From: Armatimonadota bacterium
GTDB lineage: Bacteria > Sysuimicrobiota > Sysuimicrobiia > Sysuimicrobiales > JACQTN01
Direction of reading: 5' to 3'
Length of the DNA stretch: 6,539 nucleotides
Assembly: GCA_016210785.1 (NCBI GenBank)
Contig: JACQTN010000004.1
Coordinates: 1 to 6,539 of the forward strand
The notes beneath the pieces were generated by a model. The model was given only the letters and a program-made list of their open reading frames with translations, was not told the DNA's origin and did no database searches. The translations under genes were made by a program, and so were the position numbers. Shown one piece after another: positions 1 to 5,627 of the stretch. Position 1 is the first letter of the stretch, and every line of letters begins with the position of its first letter.

Positions 1-755
1 ACCACGCCCAGGATCAGGCCTCCCGCCACGGCGCCGGGCATGCTGTCCATCCCGCCCAGCACCGCCGCCGCGAACCCCTTCAAGAAAGGATCGAGCATCA
101 TGAAGGGGTCGAGCAGCGTGATGGGGGCCAGCAGGATGCCCGCCGCGCCACCCAGCGCCGCGGCCAGCGCCCAGGTCATGGCAAAGATGCGCCGCGCCGG
201 GATGCCTAGCGCCCGCGCCGCCCCGAGATCCTGGGAGACTGCCCGCATCGCCAGCCCCACCTGGGTGCGCTGCACCAGCAGGTACAGCGCCGCCATCAGC
301 GCCATCCCCGCGGCCAGCGCCCCCACGCTGACCTGGCTGATTACCACCGCACCCAGGCGATAGACGCGGGTGTCGGACAGCGGGAAGGGGAAGACGCGCG
401 TGTCGGTGCCCCACGCGCGCACCACGACGCCGCTGAGCAGTAGCGCGAACCCCAGCGTGATGACGATCTGCCCCAGCAGCGACGACTCGCGGGCCGGCCG
501 CAGGACGAGCAGGTAAAAGGCGGCGCCCGCGGCGGCGGTGGCGGCCAGACCGATGGGGGCGGCCAGGGCGAAGGGCACGCGGTGCGCGGTGATCAGGGAG
601 AAGGCCGTAAACGCGGCCACCGTGGCCAGATCGCCGTGGGCGAAGTTCAGCACGCGGGAGGTGCGGTAGAGCAGCACGATGCCCAGGGCCACCAGGGCGT
701 ACAGGCTGCCCGTGGCCAGCCCGCCGATGGTGTACTGCAGCGCGCGTTCCATCAT
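1..755 (-). CDS. livH: Branched-chain amino acid ABC transporter permease, LivH type (partial)
   Basis: This is an inner-membrane channel subunit that pairs with LivM to import branched-chain amino acids or related solutes, using ATPases and a binding protein not present here. The reading frame is open from the ATGATG at 755-750 to the window edge, giving 251 codons. The family is usually near 290 residues, so roughly 40 C-terminal residues are missing. The N-terminal membrane segment (about residues 9-30) is followed by NFAHGD at residues 37-42, a LivH hallmark. A cytoplasmic coupling loop resembling AMRAVSQDLGAARALGIP lies near residues 169-186, followed by alternating hydrophobic segments. 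The Gly-rich stretch GGMDSMPGAVAGG near the visible end matches the family's last conserved block. The start ATG overlaps the livM stop as ATGA (755-752), which implies translational coupling. Family assignment is secure. The exact transported substrate is inferred. Confidence 0.93.
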   Translation of the reverse strand, partial: MMERALQYTIGGLATGSLYALVALGIVLLYRTSRVLNFAHGDLATVAAFTAFSLITAHRVPFALAAPIGLAATAAAGAAFYLLVLRPARESSLLGQIVITLGFALLLSGVVVRAWGTDTRVFPFPLSDTRVYRLGAVVISQVSVGALAAGMALMAALYLLVQRTQVGLAMRAVSQDLGAARALGIPARRIFAMTWALAAALGGAAGILLAPITLLDPFMMLDPFLKGFAAAVLGGMDSMPGAVAGGLILGV

Positions 756-1735
756 AAGGGCCAGGTCTTGAACCACAGCTTCGCGCGCAGCCAGCGCCCG
801 TACAGCCCCTGCGGCTCGATCGCCATGATGGCGATGATGGCCACGCCATAGACGATGGGCAGCCACTCCCGCAGTCCGGACAGGGCCTGAGGGAGCAGGG
901 TCATCACGCCGGCGCCCAGCAGCGAGCCCGGCACGGTGCCCAGGCCGCCCACCACGATGATGCTGAAGTAGTAGATGGACTCCAGAAGGGTGAACATCTG
1001 GGGTTCCAGGAAGCCGAGCAGGTATCCCATCAGGAGTCCGGCGACCCCGGCGTAGAACGCGCTCACCGCAAACGCCAGCGTCTTGTAGACGGTCAGGCTG
1101 ACGCCCATCACTTCCGCGGCGATGTCGCTGTCACGCACCGCCACCAGCGCGCGCCCCACGTGGGAGCGGGCCAGGTTGTACGCCACCCACACCAGCACCA
1201 CCGCGGTCGCCACGGCGACATAGTAGAGTGCGGCGTCCGATCCCAGGCGCCAGGGGCCCAGCGCTGGCCTGGGAATCTGCAGCCCGGTGCGCCCGCCGCT
1301 CAGCGCCTCCCAGTTGGTGAGCACCTGGTGCACGGCGATGCCGAAGCCGAGGGTGGCGACGGTCAGGTACGGTCCTGTGAGCCGCAGCGCCGGCAGACCC
1401 ACCAGGAACCCGAACGCGGCGGCGATCACGCCGGCGGCGGGCAGGGCGAGGAAAAAGGGCACGCCCGCCTTGACGGCCAGCAGGCCCCCGGCGTAGGCGC
1501 CGATGGCGACAAACCCCGCGTGTCCCAGCGAGATGAGGCCCGCGGAGCCCACCAGCAGGTTGAGGCCCACGGCGATGATGCCGTGGATCGCCGCGAGGGT
1601 GGCGACGTAGACCATGTAGCGGGGGGCAAGCAGCGGGAAGAGGAGCAACAACAGCGCGGCGCCCACCGCCGCGACCCAGCCTGGGACGCCGTGGACGAGC
1701 CAGAGGTCCTCCTCGTACCGCTCCCGGAGCTGCAT
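752..1735 (-). CDS. livM: Branched-chain amino acid ABC transporter permease, LivM type
   Basis: This is the second membrane permease of the LivHM pair. From the ATG at 1735 it is 327 residues, normal for LivM. It shows a short charged N-terminus (MQLRERYEEDL), hydrophobic helices from about residue 18, GLNLLVG at 57-63, SLGHAGF at 69-75, the coupling-loop motif VRDSDIAAEVMGV from residue 200, and GGLGTVPGSLLGA near 262-274. The frame stays open upstream to a GTG at 1966. That 77-residue extension is Arg/Pro-rich, lacks membrane character and would cover the divergent kor promoter region, so I reject it. An ATG at 1777 is possible. Neither start has a good ribosome binding site: GAGG lies only 2 bases before 1735. 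The start at 1735 was chosen because homologues begin with a similar YEEDL stretch. The gene overlaps livH by 4 bases. Having livM upstream of livH reverses the usual H-M order. Confidence 0.9.
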   Translation of the reverse strand: MQLRERYEEDLWLVHGVPGWVAAVGAALLLLLFPLLAPRYMVYVATLAAIHGIIAVGLNLLVGSAGLISLGHAGFVAIGAYAGGLLAVKAGVPFFLALPAAGVIAAAFGFLVGLPALRLTGPYLTVATLGFGIAVHQVLTNWEALSGGRTGLQIPRPALGPWRLGSDAALYYVAVATAVVLVWVAYNLARSHVGRALVAVRDSDIAAEVMGVSLTVYKTLAFAVSAFYAGVAGLLMGYLLGFLEPQMFTLLESIYYFSIIVVGGLGTVPGSLLGAGVMTLLPQALSGLREWLPIVYGVAIIAIMAIEPQGLYGRWLRAKLWFKTWPL

Positions 1736-1875
1736 CGCCTCAACGGACGCCGCGCACGCGCGTTCTCGCACGGCCATTCTCGCCGGCGCCGGGGAAACCC
1801 TTCCCCTTGCGCCACCACCCCTGCCGCGCTCGATTGTGCCGCGCCTGGGAATCGAGATCGACGGCGTCGGGCGGC

Positions 1876-1905
1876 TTGCCACGGCGCCGACAGGTGGTAT
1901 ATAGT
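1876..1905 (+). promoter_or_regulatory. Candidate distal sigma70-type promoter for korAB
   Basis: TTGCCA at 1876-1881 and TATAGT at 1900-1905 are separated by 18 bases; each hexamer has one mismatch to consensus. An overlapping TATATA at 1898-1903 would give 16-base spacing. Transcription would begin near 1912 and give a leader of about 130 bases that includes the inverted repeat at 1936-1956. This is a sequence match only. Confidence 0.45.
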
Positions 1906-1935
1906 AAAGTAGCCGATTGCTTTTGTGGCGCGCTG

Positions 1936-1956
1936 GCCTCCGGGCGTTTCGGAGGC
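1936..1956. promoter_or_regulatory. Inverted repeat upstream of the proximal korA promoter (possible operator)
   Basis: GCCTCCG (1936-1942) and CGGAGGC (1950-1956) form a perfect 7-bp inverted repeat around GGCGTTT. The flanking pairs 1935/1957 (G-T) and 1934/1958 (T-A) could extend it. It ends 5 bases before the -35 at 1962 and lies in the leader of any transcript from the distal promoter. No T-run follows on either strand, so a terminator is unlikely. A repressor or activator site, or a leader hairpin, fits better. Confidence 0.4.
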
Positions 1957-1961
1957 TACTC

Positions 1962-1991
1962 TTCACACTGCGCGCGGGATGATGGTATAGT
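1962..1991 (+). promoter_or_regulatory. Proximal sigma70-type promoter for korAB, extended -10
   Basis: TTCACA at 1962-1967 and TATAGT at 1986-1991 are separated by 18 bases, each with one mismatch to consensus. TGG directly before the -10 gives an extended -10 (TGN) element. Transcription would start near 1998, leaving a leader of about 40 bases that carries the korA ribosome binding site AAGGAAGGG at 2024-2032. Confidence 0.6.
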
Positions 1992-2040
1992 GGTGAAGTC
2001 TATTCCCTACACACTCCATTCATAAGGAAGGGACGCGTCG

Positions 2041-3927
2041 ATGATCGTCAACCGTTTGAAGCTGCTCGTGGGAGGGGTCCAGCTCCGGGACGGCGTGACC
2101 ACCGTCACCGACGTGCTGGGCAAGATCTTCACACGGGCAGGCCTCTACACGCTGGCGGAAGAGAAAGGCTACGCCTCCACGATTTACGGCGCGCACCAGT
2201 TTGACCCGATGGTCACCAGCGACCAGCCCGTCATCTCCCACGCGGACGACCTCATCGACGTGCTGGTCGCCCTCGAGTTCGACGTCAACCCCGACGCCCC
2301 CGACCAGCCCAACCGCGACACGATCCTCCGCCACGGCGGCAAGGTCGCCGACCGCGGCATCCTGCTGTACGACAGCTCCGCCGGCACCGTGCCCGTGCGC
2401 GACCTGGAGGCGCGGAAGGTGAAGGTCTTCCCGCTGCCCGCCCGCACCATCGCCCAGCGCGACCTGAAGATGGAGGTGGTGAAGAACACCATCTTCGTGG
2501 GTGCCCTGTTCCGGGTGCTGGAGTTCGACATGGACCAGAAGTACCTGCGCCAGCTCATCGAGGAGCGGTTCCTGCGCAAGGGCCAGAAGGTGGTGGACAT
2601 CAACCTGGAGGCCGCGCGGCGCGGCATGGACGCCATCGAGAAGGGCCTCACCGAGCAAGGCTGGAAGGACACCGGCTACCGGCTGGAGCCCCGTCCCACC
2701 AGCGAGAAGCGCGCGTACATCTCGGGCACCGACACGCTGTGCATGGGCGCCATCGACGCGGGCTGCCGCTTCTACGCCGGCTACCCCATCACCCCCGCCT
2801 CCGGCATTTTGGAGTTCATGGAGCAGCACCTGCCCCGCTACGGCGGGCGAGCCCTGCAGGGGCAGAACGAACGCGAATCCATCCGCGCCGCCATCGGCGC
2901 GGCCCTGGCGGGAGTGCGGTCCGCCACGGGCTCGTCCGGCCCCGGCATTTCTCTGAAGGTGGAGGAGATCGGCGCCGCCGCCACCACCGAGACCGCCATC
3001 GTCATCATCGATGCCATGCGCGCCGGCCCCTCCACGGGCATGCCGACCAAGAGCGAGCAGGGCGACCTGGGGCTGGTCTGCTTCGGCGCCGCGGGCGACA
3101 TCCCCAGGATCGTGCTGGCCCCTGCCACCACCGAAGAGTGCTACACCATCATGTACGATGCCTTCAACTACGCGGACAAGTACCAGTGCCCGGTTTTTGT
3201 CCTCACCGACCTGACGCTGATGGACGGCCGCAAGACCATCCCCGAGGACTTCTTCACCAGGAGCCGCGTGAGGATCGACCGCGGCGCGATCGTGCGGGAG
3301 GAGGATATCCGCAAGGCCGGCGGCTACAAGCGCTACGCCATCACCGACCACGGCATCTCCCCGCGCCTGATCCCGGGGACGCCGGGCGCGGTGTTCAAGG
3401 CCAGCGGCGCCGAGCACGACGAGCACGGCTTCGTGACCACAGAGGCGGCCCGCCGGCGCGCCATGATGGAAAAGCGCATGCGCAAGCTGGAGACCTACCT
3501 GGCGGAGGACGTGCGGCCGCCGCAGGTGTTCGGCAAGCCGGACGGCGTGCCGGTGCTGGTGGGGTGGGGATCCAGCAAGACCGTGCTGTTGGACGCCCAG
3601 GCTGGCCTGCAGAAGGCAGGGACGGCGGTCTGCGTGATCCACTTCTCGCACCTGTGGCCCTTCCCCACGGCGGTGGCGAAGCCGCTGTTCGACAAGGCCT
3701 CCGCGGTGATCGTCTGCGAGCAGAACTTCGTCGGGCAGTTCGCGGACGTCATCCAGCAGCACTGCCTGATTCCCGCGCGGCGCATCGTCAAGTACAACGG
3801 CCGGCCGTTCTACCCTTCCGACATCATCCGCGGCGTGCGCGAGATCGTGCGCAACGGACGGCAGATCTACCGGGTGGGCGAAGAAGGGCCGGTGATGCCC
3901 GCGCAGGTCACCGAAGGAGACATGTAG
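2041..3927 (+). CDS. korA: 2-oxoacid:ferredoxin oxidoreductase, fused gamma-alpha subunit
   Basis: With the beta subunit, this cytoplasmic enzyme oxidatively decarboxylates a 2-oxoacid with CoA and ferredoxin to acyl-CoA, CO2 and reduced ferredoxin. The 628-residue length fits the class in which the gamma domain is fused ahead of alpha. Residues 1 to about 200 are gamma-like, with TIYGAHQF where relatives carry a motif like RIRGGHNF. The alpha pyrimidine-binding domain starts near residue 221 and holds YPITPAS (248-254), VEEIGAAATTET, and RAGPSTGMPT (327-336). The Thr of YPITP and the Arg of RxGPSTG are active-site residues in studied archaeal enzymes. A C-terminal domain II begins near residue 503 (VPVLVGWGSS) and includes HLWPFP. 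ATG 2041 follows AAGGAAGGG at 2024-2032. korB lies 90 bases downstream. Substrate (2-oxoglutarate, pyruvate or a branched-chain 2-oxoacid) cannot be read from sequence, so the symbol is a family label. Confidence 0.93.
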   Translation: MIVNRLKLLVGGVQLRDGVTTVTDVLGKIFTRAGLYTLAEEKGYASTIYGAHQFDPMVTSDQPVISHADDLIDVLVALEFDVNPDAPDQPNRDTILRHGGKVADRGILLYDSSAGTVPVRDLEARKVKVFPLPARTIAQRDLKMEVVKNTIFVGALFRVLEFDMDQKYLRQLIEERFLRKGQKVVDINLEAARRGMDAIEKGLTEQGWKDTGYRLEPRPTSEKRAYISGTDTLCMGAIDAGCRFYAGYPITPASGILEFMEQHLPRYGGRALQGQNERESIRAAIGAALAGVRSATGSSGPGISLKVEEIGAAATTETAIVIIDAMRAGPSTGMPTKSEQGDLGLVCFGAAGDIPRIVLAPATTEECYTIMYDAFNYADKYQCPVFVLTDLTLMDGRKTIPEDFFTRSRVRIDRGAIVREEDIRKAGGYKRYAITDHGISPRLIPGTPGAVFKASGAEHDEHGFVTTEAARRRAMMEKRMRKLETYLAEDVRPPQVFGKPDGVPVLVGWGSSKTVLLDAQAGLQKAGTAVCVIHFSHLWPFPTAVAKPLFDKASAVIVCEQNFVGQFADVIQQHCLIPARRIVKYNGRPFYPSDIIRGVREIVRNGRQIYRVGEEGPVMPAQVTEGDM

Positions 3928-3947
3928 CGACCGAGTTGTCGAACTGC

Positions 3948-3972
3948 CTGTGGTGAGTCTGTTGAACCACAG
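3948..3972 (+). other. korA-korB intercistronic hairpin 1
   Basis: CTGTGGT (3948-3954) and ACCACAG (3966-3972) form a perfect 7-bp stem with an 11-base loop, 20 bases after the korA stop. No T-run follows, so it is not an intrinsic terminator. It could stabilise the upstream message or tune the subunit ratio; that role is inferred. Confidence 0.4.
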
Positions 3973-3997
3973 CCGGGCCCCCGCGAGGCGGTCCGGC
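3972..3997 (+). other. korA-korB intercistronic hairpin 2, upstream of korB RBS
   Basis: GCCGGGCC (3972-3979) pairs with GGTCCGGC (3990-3997) in an 8-bp stem with one G-T pair and a 10-base loop. It abuts hairpin 1 and ends 8 bases before the korB ribosome binding site, GGGAGGAG at 4006-4013. This placement could influence korB translation or mRNA stability. Confidence 0.4.
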
Positions 3998-4017
3998 CAG
4001 GCGTTGGGAGGAGCCGG

Positions 4018-4890
4018 ATGGCCACGAAGCCTGCGATTGCCAAGATCTGGGAGGAGAACGCCACGCCGCGCCACCGCATCCAGTGGTGCCCGGGATGCGG
4101 CGACTTCGGGGTGCTGGCCGGCGTGAAGATGGCCCTGACGCAGCTCGAGCTGACCCCGAGCGGGGTCTTCCTCATCGGCGGCATCGGCTGCTCCGGGCAG
4201 ATCCGCAACTATCTCAACGGCAACGGGTTTCACGGGACGCACGGCGGCGCGCTGGCGTACGCCCTCGGCGTGAAGATGGCGAACCCCGAGTTGCAGGTGA
4301 TCGCCATGGCGGGCGACGGCGACACGCTGGCCATCGGCATGGAGAACTTCGTGCACGCCTGCCGGCGCAACGCCGAGATCGTCCTCATCATCATGAACAA
4401 CGGCGTCTACGGTCTGACCAAGGGGCAGAACTCGCCGACGGCCGGGCTCGGCCGGGATCTCTCTCAGATGGAGTTCAGCGAGGAGTCGCCGCCGCCGGTG
4501 GACCCGCTGCGCCTGGCGCTGGTCTCCGGGGCGACCTTCGCCGCGCAGTCCTTCTCGGGCGACCCCAAGCACGCGGCGGAGGTGTACATCGAGGCCATCA
4601 AGCACCCCGGCTTCGCCATGGTCAACGACTTCTCCCCGTGCGTCACCTACAACAAGTTCAACACCTACGAGTGGTTCCGGGAGCACGGCGAGCACATTCC
4701 CGAGGGTCACGACGCCAGCGACTTCAAGAAGGCCTGGGCGCTGCTCGACGAGTTCGAGGCGCGGGGCAAGCTGCCGCTGGGCGTCGTCTACCGCCATCCG
4801 CGGGCGAAGAAGGAAGCGAAGCGGCTGCCGATGTGGCCGGAGGAACTGAAGCCGGTGGACCTGGAGCCGATGATCAAGGCGTTCCGGTAG
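4018..4890 (+). CDS. korB: 2-oxoacid:ferredoxin oxidoreductase, beta subunit
   Basis: This is the 290-residue thiamine-pyrophosphate and iron-sulfur subunit that partners the gamma-alpha protein. WCPGCGDFG gives Cys24 and Cys27; with Cys58 (GIGCSG) and Cys208 (FSPCVTYN) these are the four expected [4Fe-4S] ligands. Their spacings of 3, 31 and 150 are close to those of characterised archaeal enzymes. The TPP/Mg motif is GDGD at 99-102 with NN at 127-128, followed by YGLTKGQNSPT at 131-141. GTHGGALAYALGVK (73-86) is another family block. ATG 4018 is well placed behind GGGAGGAG (4006-4013). The length is typical and nothing looks broken. The gene follows korA in the same direction with no promoter seen between them, so the two are probably co-transcribed. 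No ferredoxin-like delta subunit is in the window. Confidence 0.95.
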   Translation: MATKPAIAKIWEENATPRHRIQWCPGCGDFGVLAGVKMALTQLELTPSGVFLIGGIGCSGQIRNYLNGNGFHGTHGGALAYALGVKMANPELQVIAMAGDGDTLAIGMENFVHACRRNAEIVLIIMNNGVYGLTKGQNSPTAGLGRDLSQMEFSEESPPPVDPLRLALVSGATFAAQSFSGDPKHAAEVYIEAIKHPGFAMVNDFSPCVTYNKFNTYEWFREHGEHIPEGHDASDFKKAWALLDEFEARGKLPLGVVYRHPRAKKEAKRLPMWPEELKPVDLEPMIKAFR

Positions 4891-4901
4891 TCCGTAAGGT
4901 T

Positions 4902-4930
4902 GGGTGGAGTGTCTTTACGCCACTCCACCC
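4902..4930 (+). terminator. Perfect 10-bp inverted repeat after korB
   Basis: GGGTGGAGTG (4902-4911) and CACTCCACCC (4921-4930) form a perfect 10-bp stem with a 9-base loop (TCTTTACGC), starting 11 bases after the korB stop. No T-run follows on either strand, so a classic intrinsic terminator is not supported. A hairpin that protects the 3' end of the kor message, or a U-less or factor-assisted terminator, is likelier. Confidence 0.55.
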
Positions 4931-4960
4931 CTCATCAAGTGTCCGACCGGGGGAGGCCCT

Positions 4961-5208
4961 GGCACGTTCCACCCGCGTGCAAGGTGCACCGCTGTGCCGC
5001 GCTCGCCGAACTCACGGCGCGCCGGCACGTGCGACATTCTTCTGGGGTGCGCCGTCGTACCGCGCTCGCCGGACTCACGGCGGGTACGTGCGACATTGTA
5101 GGCCGTGCCCCATGCTACCGCGCTTGCCGGACTCACGGCGCCCACGAACCGGCACGTTCGACTCGGTGCAAGGTGTTCCGTTTTGCCGCGCTGACCCACT
5201 TCGCGGCG
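4961..5208. repeat. Four degenerate ~60-base direct repeats, no gene
   Basis: Units begin at 4961, 5024, 5083 and 5151, each opening with a form of GGCACGTKC or GGTACGTGC. Each carries a 23-base core, at 4997-5019, 5060-5082, 5118-5140 and 5186-5208. Adjacent members of the first three cores differ by a single base; the fourth is diverged in its middle. In units 1 and 2 the core folds as CGCCG-RACTCA-CGGCG; in unit 3 the outer pair becomes T-G. Unit 4 instead has GCCGCG/CGCGGC arms. Units 1 and 4 share a subtype (GTGCAAGGTG in the middle); units 2 and 3 share GTGCGACATT. Core spacings of 63, 58 and 68 break reading frame, arguing against a coding repeat. A weaker fifth trace may lie at 5229-5257. 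The family is unrecognised; it may be a dispersed intergenic element or a structured transcript. Confidence 0.7.
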
Positions 5209-5303
5209 CACCCGCGACGGTGGGCTCTCCGACATATGGGGGATGCTCGGACTCGGCGTAGCCGGTCCTGCGCACAAATGAAGCGTCTTTCCGAGACAGC
5301 CTC

Positions 5304-5558
5304 CTAAGGAACCCAGGGATGCACGTCTAGCGAGGGGGGGCGGCCGGTCGGCCGCTCCTCTCGTTTTGCGGCGACCATGGCCCGCGCCTTTGGGCCCGCC
5401 GCCACCTGGCAGTGGCCGATGATGTCGTCGCCCTCCACGGCTTCCACCTTGTGAAGCCGCAGCTCGCAGACGCCTTCCATTCCCCGCCCGTCGTCGCCGC
5501 CCTCCACCGCGTCCATCTTGTGCACCGTCAGCGCGGCGAGAAACTCCAGGGGCATCAT
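5304..5558 (-). CDS. Small unrecognised protein with duplicated HK(M/V)(D/E)AVEG motif
   Basis: I do not recognise this protein. From ATG 5558 it has 84 residues (83 from the adjacent ATG at 5555). Codons are strongly GC at the third position, as in the firm genes. The sequence carries HKMDAVEG at residues 13-20 and HKVEAVEG at 36-43, each followed by acidic or Gly residues (GDDG, DDIIG). The motif therefore recurs every 23 residues, suggesting a duplicated beta-rich unit. There are no membrane segments or signal peptide. The last 20 residues are Arg/Pro-rich and overlap a terminator-like hairpin on the other strand. The ribosome binding site is weak, and a TATGAT at 5583-5578 is the only plausible minus-strand -10. 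The gene is divergent from flp. It could be a small conserved protein or a chance frame in GC-rich DNA. Confidence 0.45.
   Translation of the reverse strand: MMPLEFLAALTVHKMDAVEGGDDGRGMEGVCELRLHKVEAVEGDDIIGHCQVAAGPKARAMVAAKREERPTGRPPSLDVHPWVP
5331..5367 (+). terminator. Strong hairpin with short T-run, plus strand
   Basis: The arms 5331-5345 and 5350-5363 pair over about 14 positions, with one bulged G, a G-T pair and loop GGTC. The centre is GCGGCC-GGTC-GGCCGC. TTTT follows at 5364-5367. This fits an intrinsic terminator for rightward transcripts coming from kor or the repeat array, though the T-run is short. It lies inside the 3' part of the small minus-strand ORF; read leftward it has no T-run. 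Confidence 0.55.
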
Positions 5559-5566
5559 GAATGTTC

Positions 5567-5595
5567 TTGATTCTAGTATCATACGATGATATAAT
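5567..5595 (+). promoter_or_regulatory. Strong sigma70-type promoter for flp, extended -10
   Basis: TTGATT (5567-5572), a 17-base spacer and a perfect TATAAT (5590-5595), preceded by TGA as a TGN extended -10, sit in a sharply AT-rich island. Transcription would begin near 5602, giving a leader of about 26 bases before ATG 5628. This is the best promoter match in the window and fits an abundantly made pilin. Confidence 0.75.
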
Positions 5596-5612
5596 TGATG
5601 ACGAGAACACGC

Positions 5613-5621
5613 GGAGGAGGG
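5613..5621 (+). promoter_or_regulatory. Ribosome binding site that fixes the flp start
   Basis: GGAGGAGGG lies 6 bases before ATG 5628. It is too close to the ATG at 5622, and it is downstream of the in-frame TTG at 5595 and ATG at 5598, which fall within or just after the -10. This supports 5628 as the start. Confidence 0.7.
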
Positions 5622-5627
5622 ATGACC

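Larger units (their letters stand above)
1736..2040. promoter_or_regulatory. Divergent livM / korA intergenic control region
   Basis: This 305-base gap separates the leftward liv genes from the rightward kor operon. It contains two rightward sigma70-like promoters and an inverted repeat, listed separately. No convincing leftward promoter was found for livM. The AT-rich patch at 1898-1912 offers only 4-of-6 matches to a -10 on the minus strand, with no matching -35. The GC-rich part at 1740-1890 carries no gene I can support, although the livM frame stays open through it. Confidence 0.6.

Noticed and set aside
1160..1912. Plus-strand 250-residue ORF opposite livM
   Set aside because: It is a His/Gln/Arg/Gly-rich translation without domain features, antisense to a well-supported permease.
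1736..1966. N-terminal extension of livM to a GTG at 1966
   Set aside because: The extra 77 residues are Arg/Pro-rich, have no counterpart in the family and would cover the kor promoter elements.
2020..4797. A 925-codon open frame on the minus strand, antisense to korA and korB
   Set aside because: Its translation is low-complexity (rich in Val, His, Gly, Leu, Arg) with no recognisable domain. It lies exactly opposite two well-supported genes, and such shadows are expected from GC-rich codon bias.
5151..5170. tRNA T-arm-like GTTCGACTC
   Set aside because: No acceptor, anticodon or D arms can be folded around it, and it recurs as part of the repeat unit in altered form.
4997..5208. CRISPR array (23-base cores with 35-45 base gaps)
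   Set aside because: The gaps are themselves related between units, gap lengths vary by 10 bases, the last core is diverged, and no cas gene is in view.
4900..5307. Possible 135-residue plus-strand ORF, and minus-strand frames, across the repeats
   Set aside because: The repeat periods shift frame (63, 58, 68), so no one frame keeps the repeated peptide. The peptides are Arg-rich with no family likeness.
5595..5627. Longer Flp start at TTG 5595 or ATG 5598
   Set aside because: These lie in or immediately after the TATAAT of the promoter and lack an upstream ribosome binding site, whereas ATG 5628 has GGAGGAGGG at the right distance.
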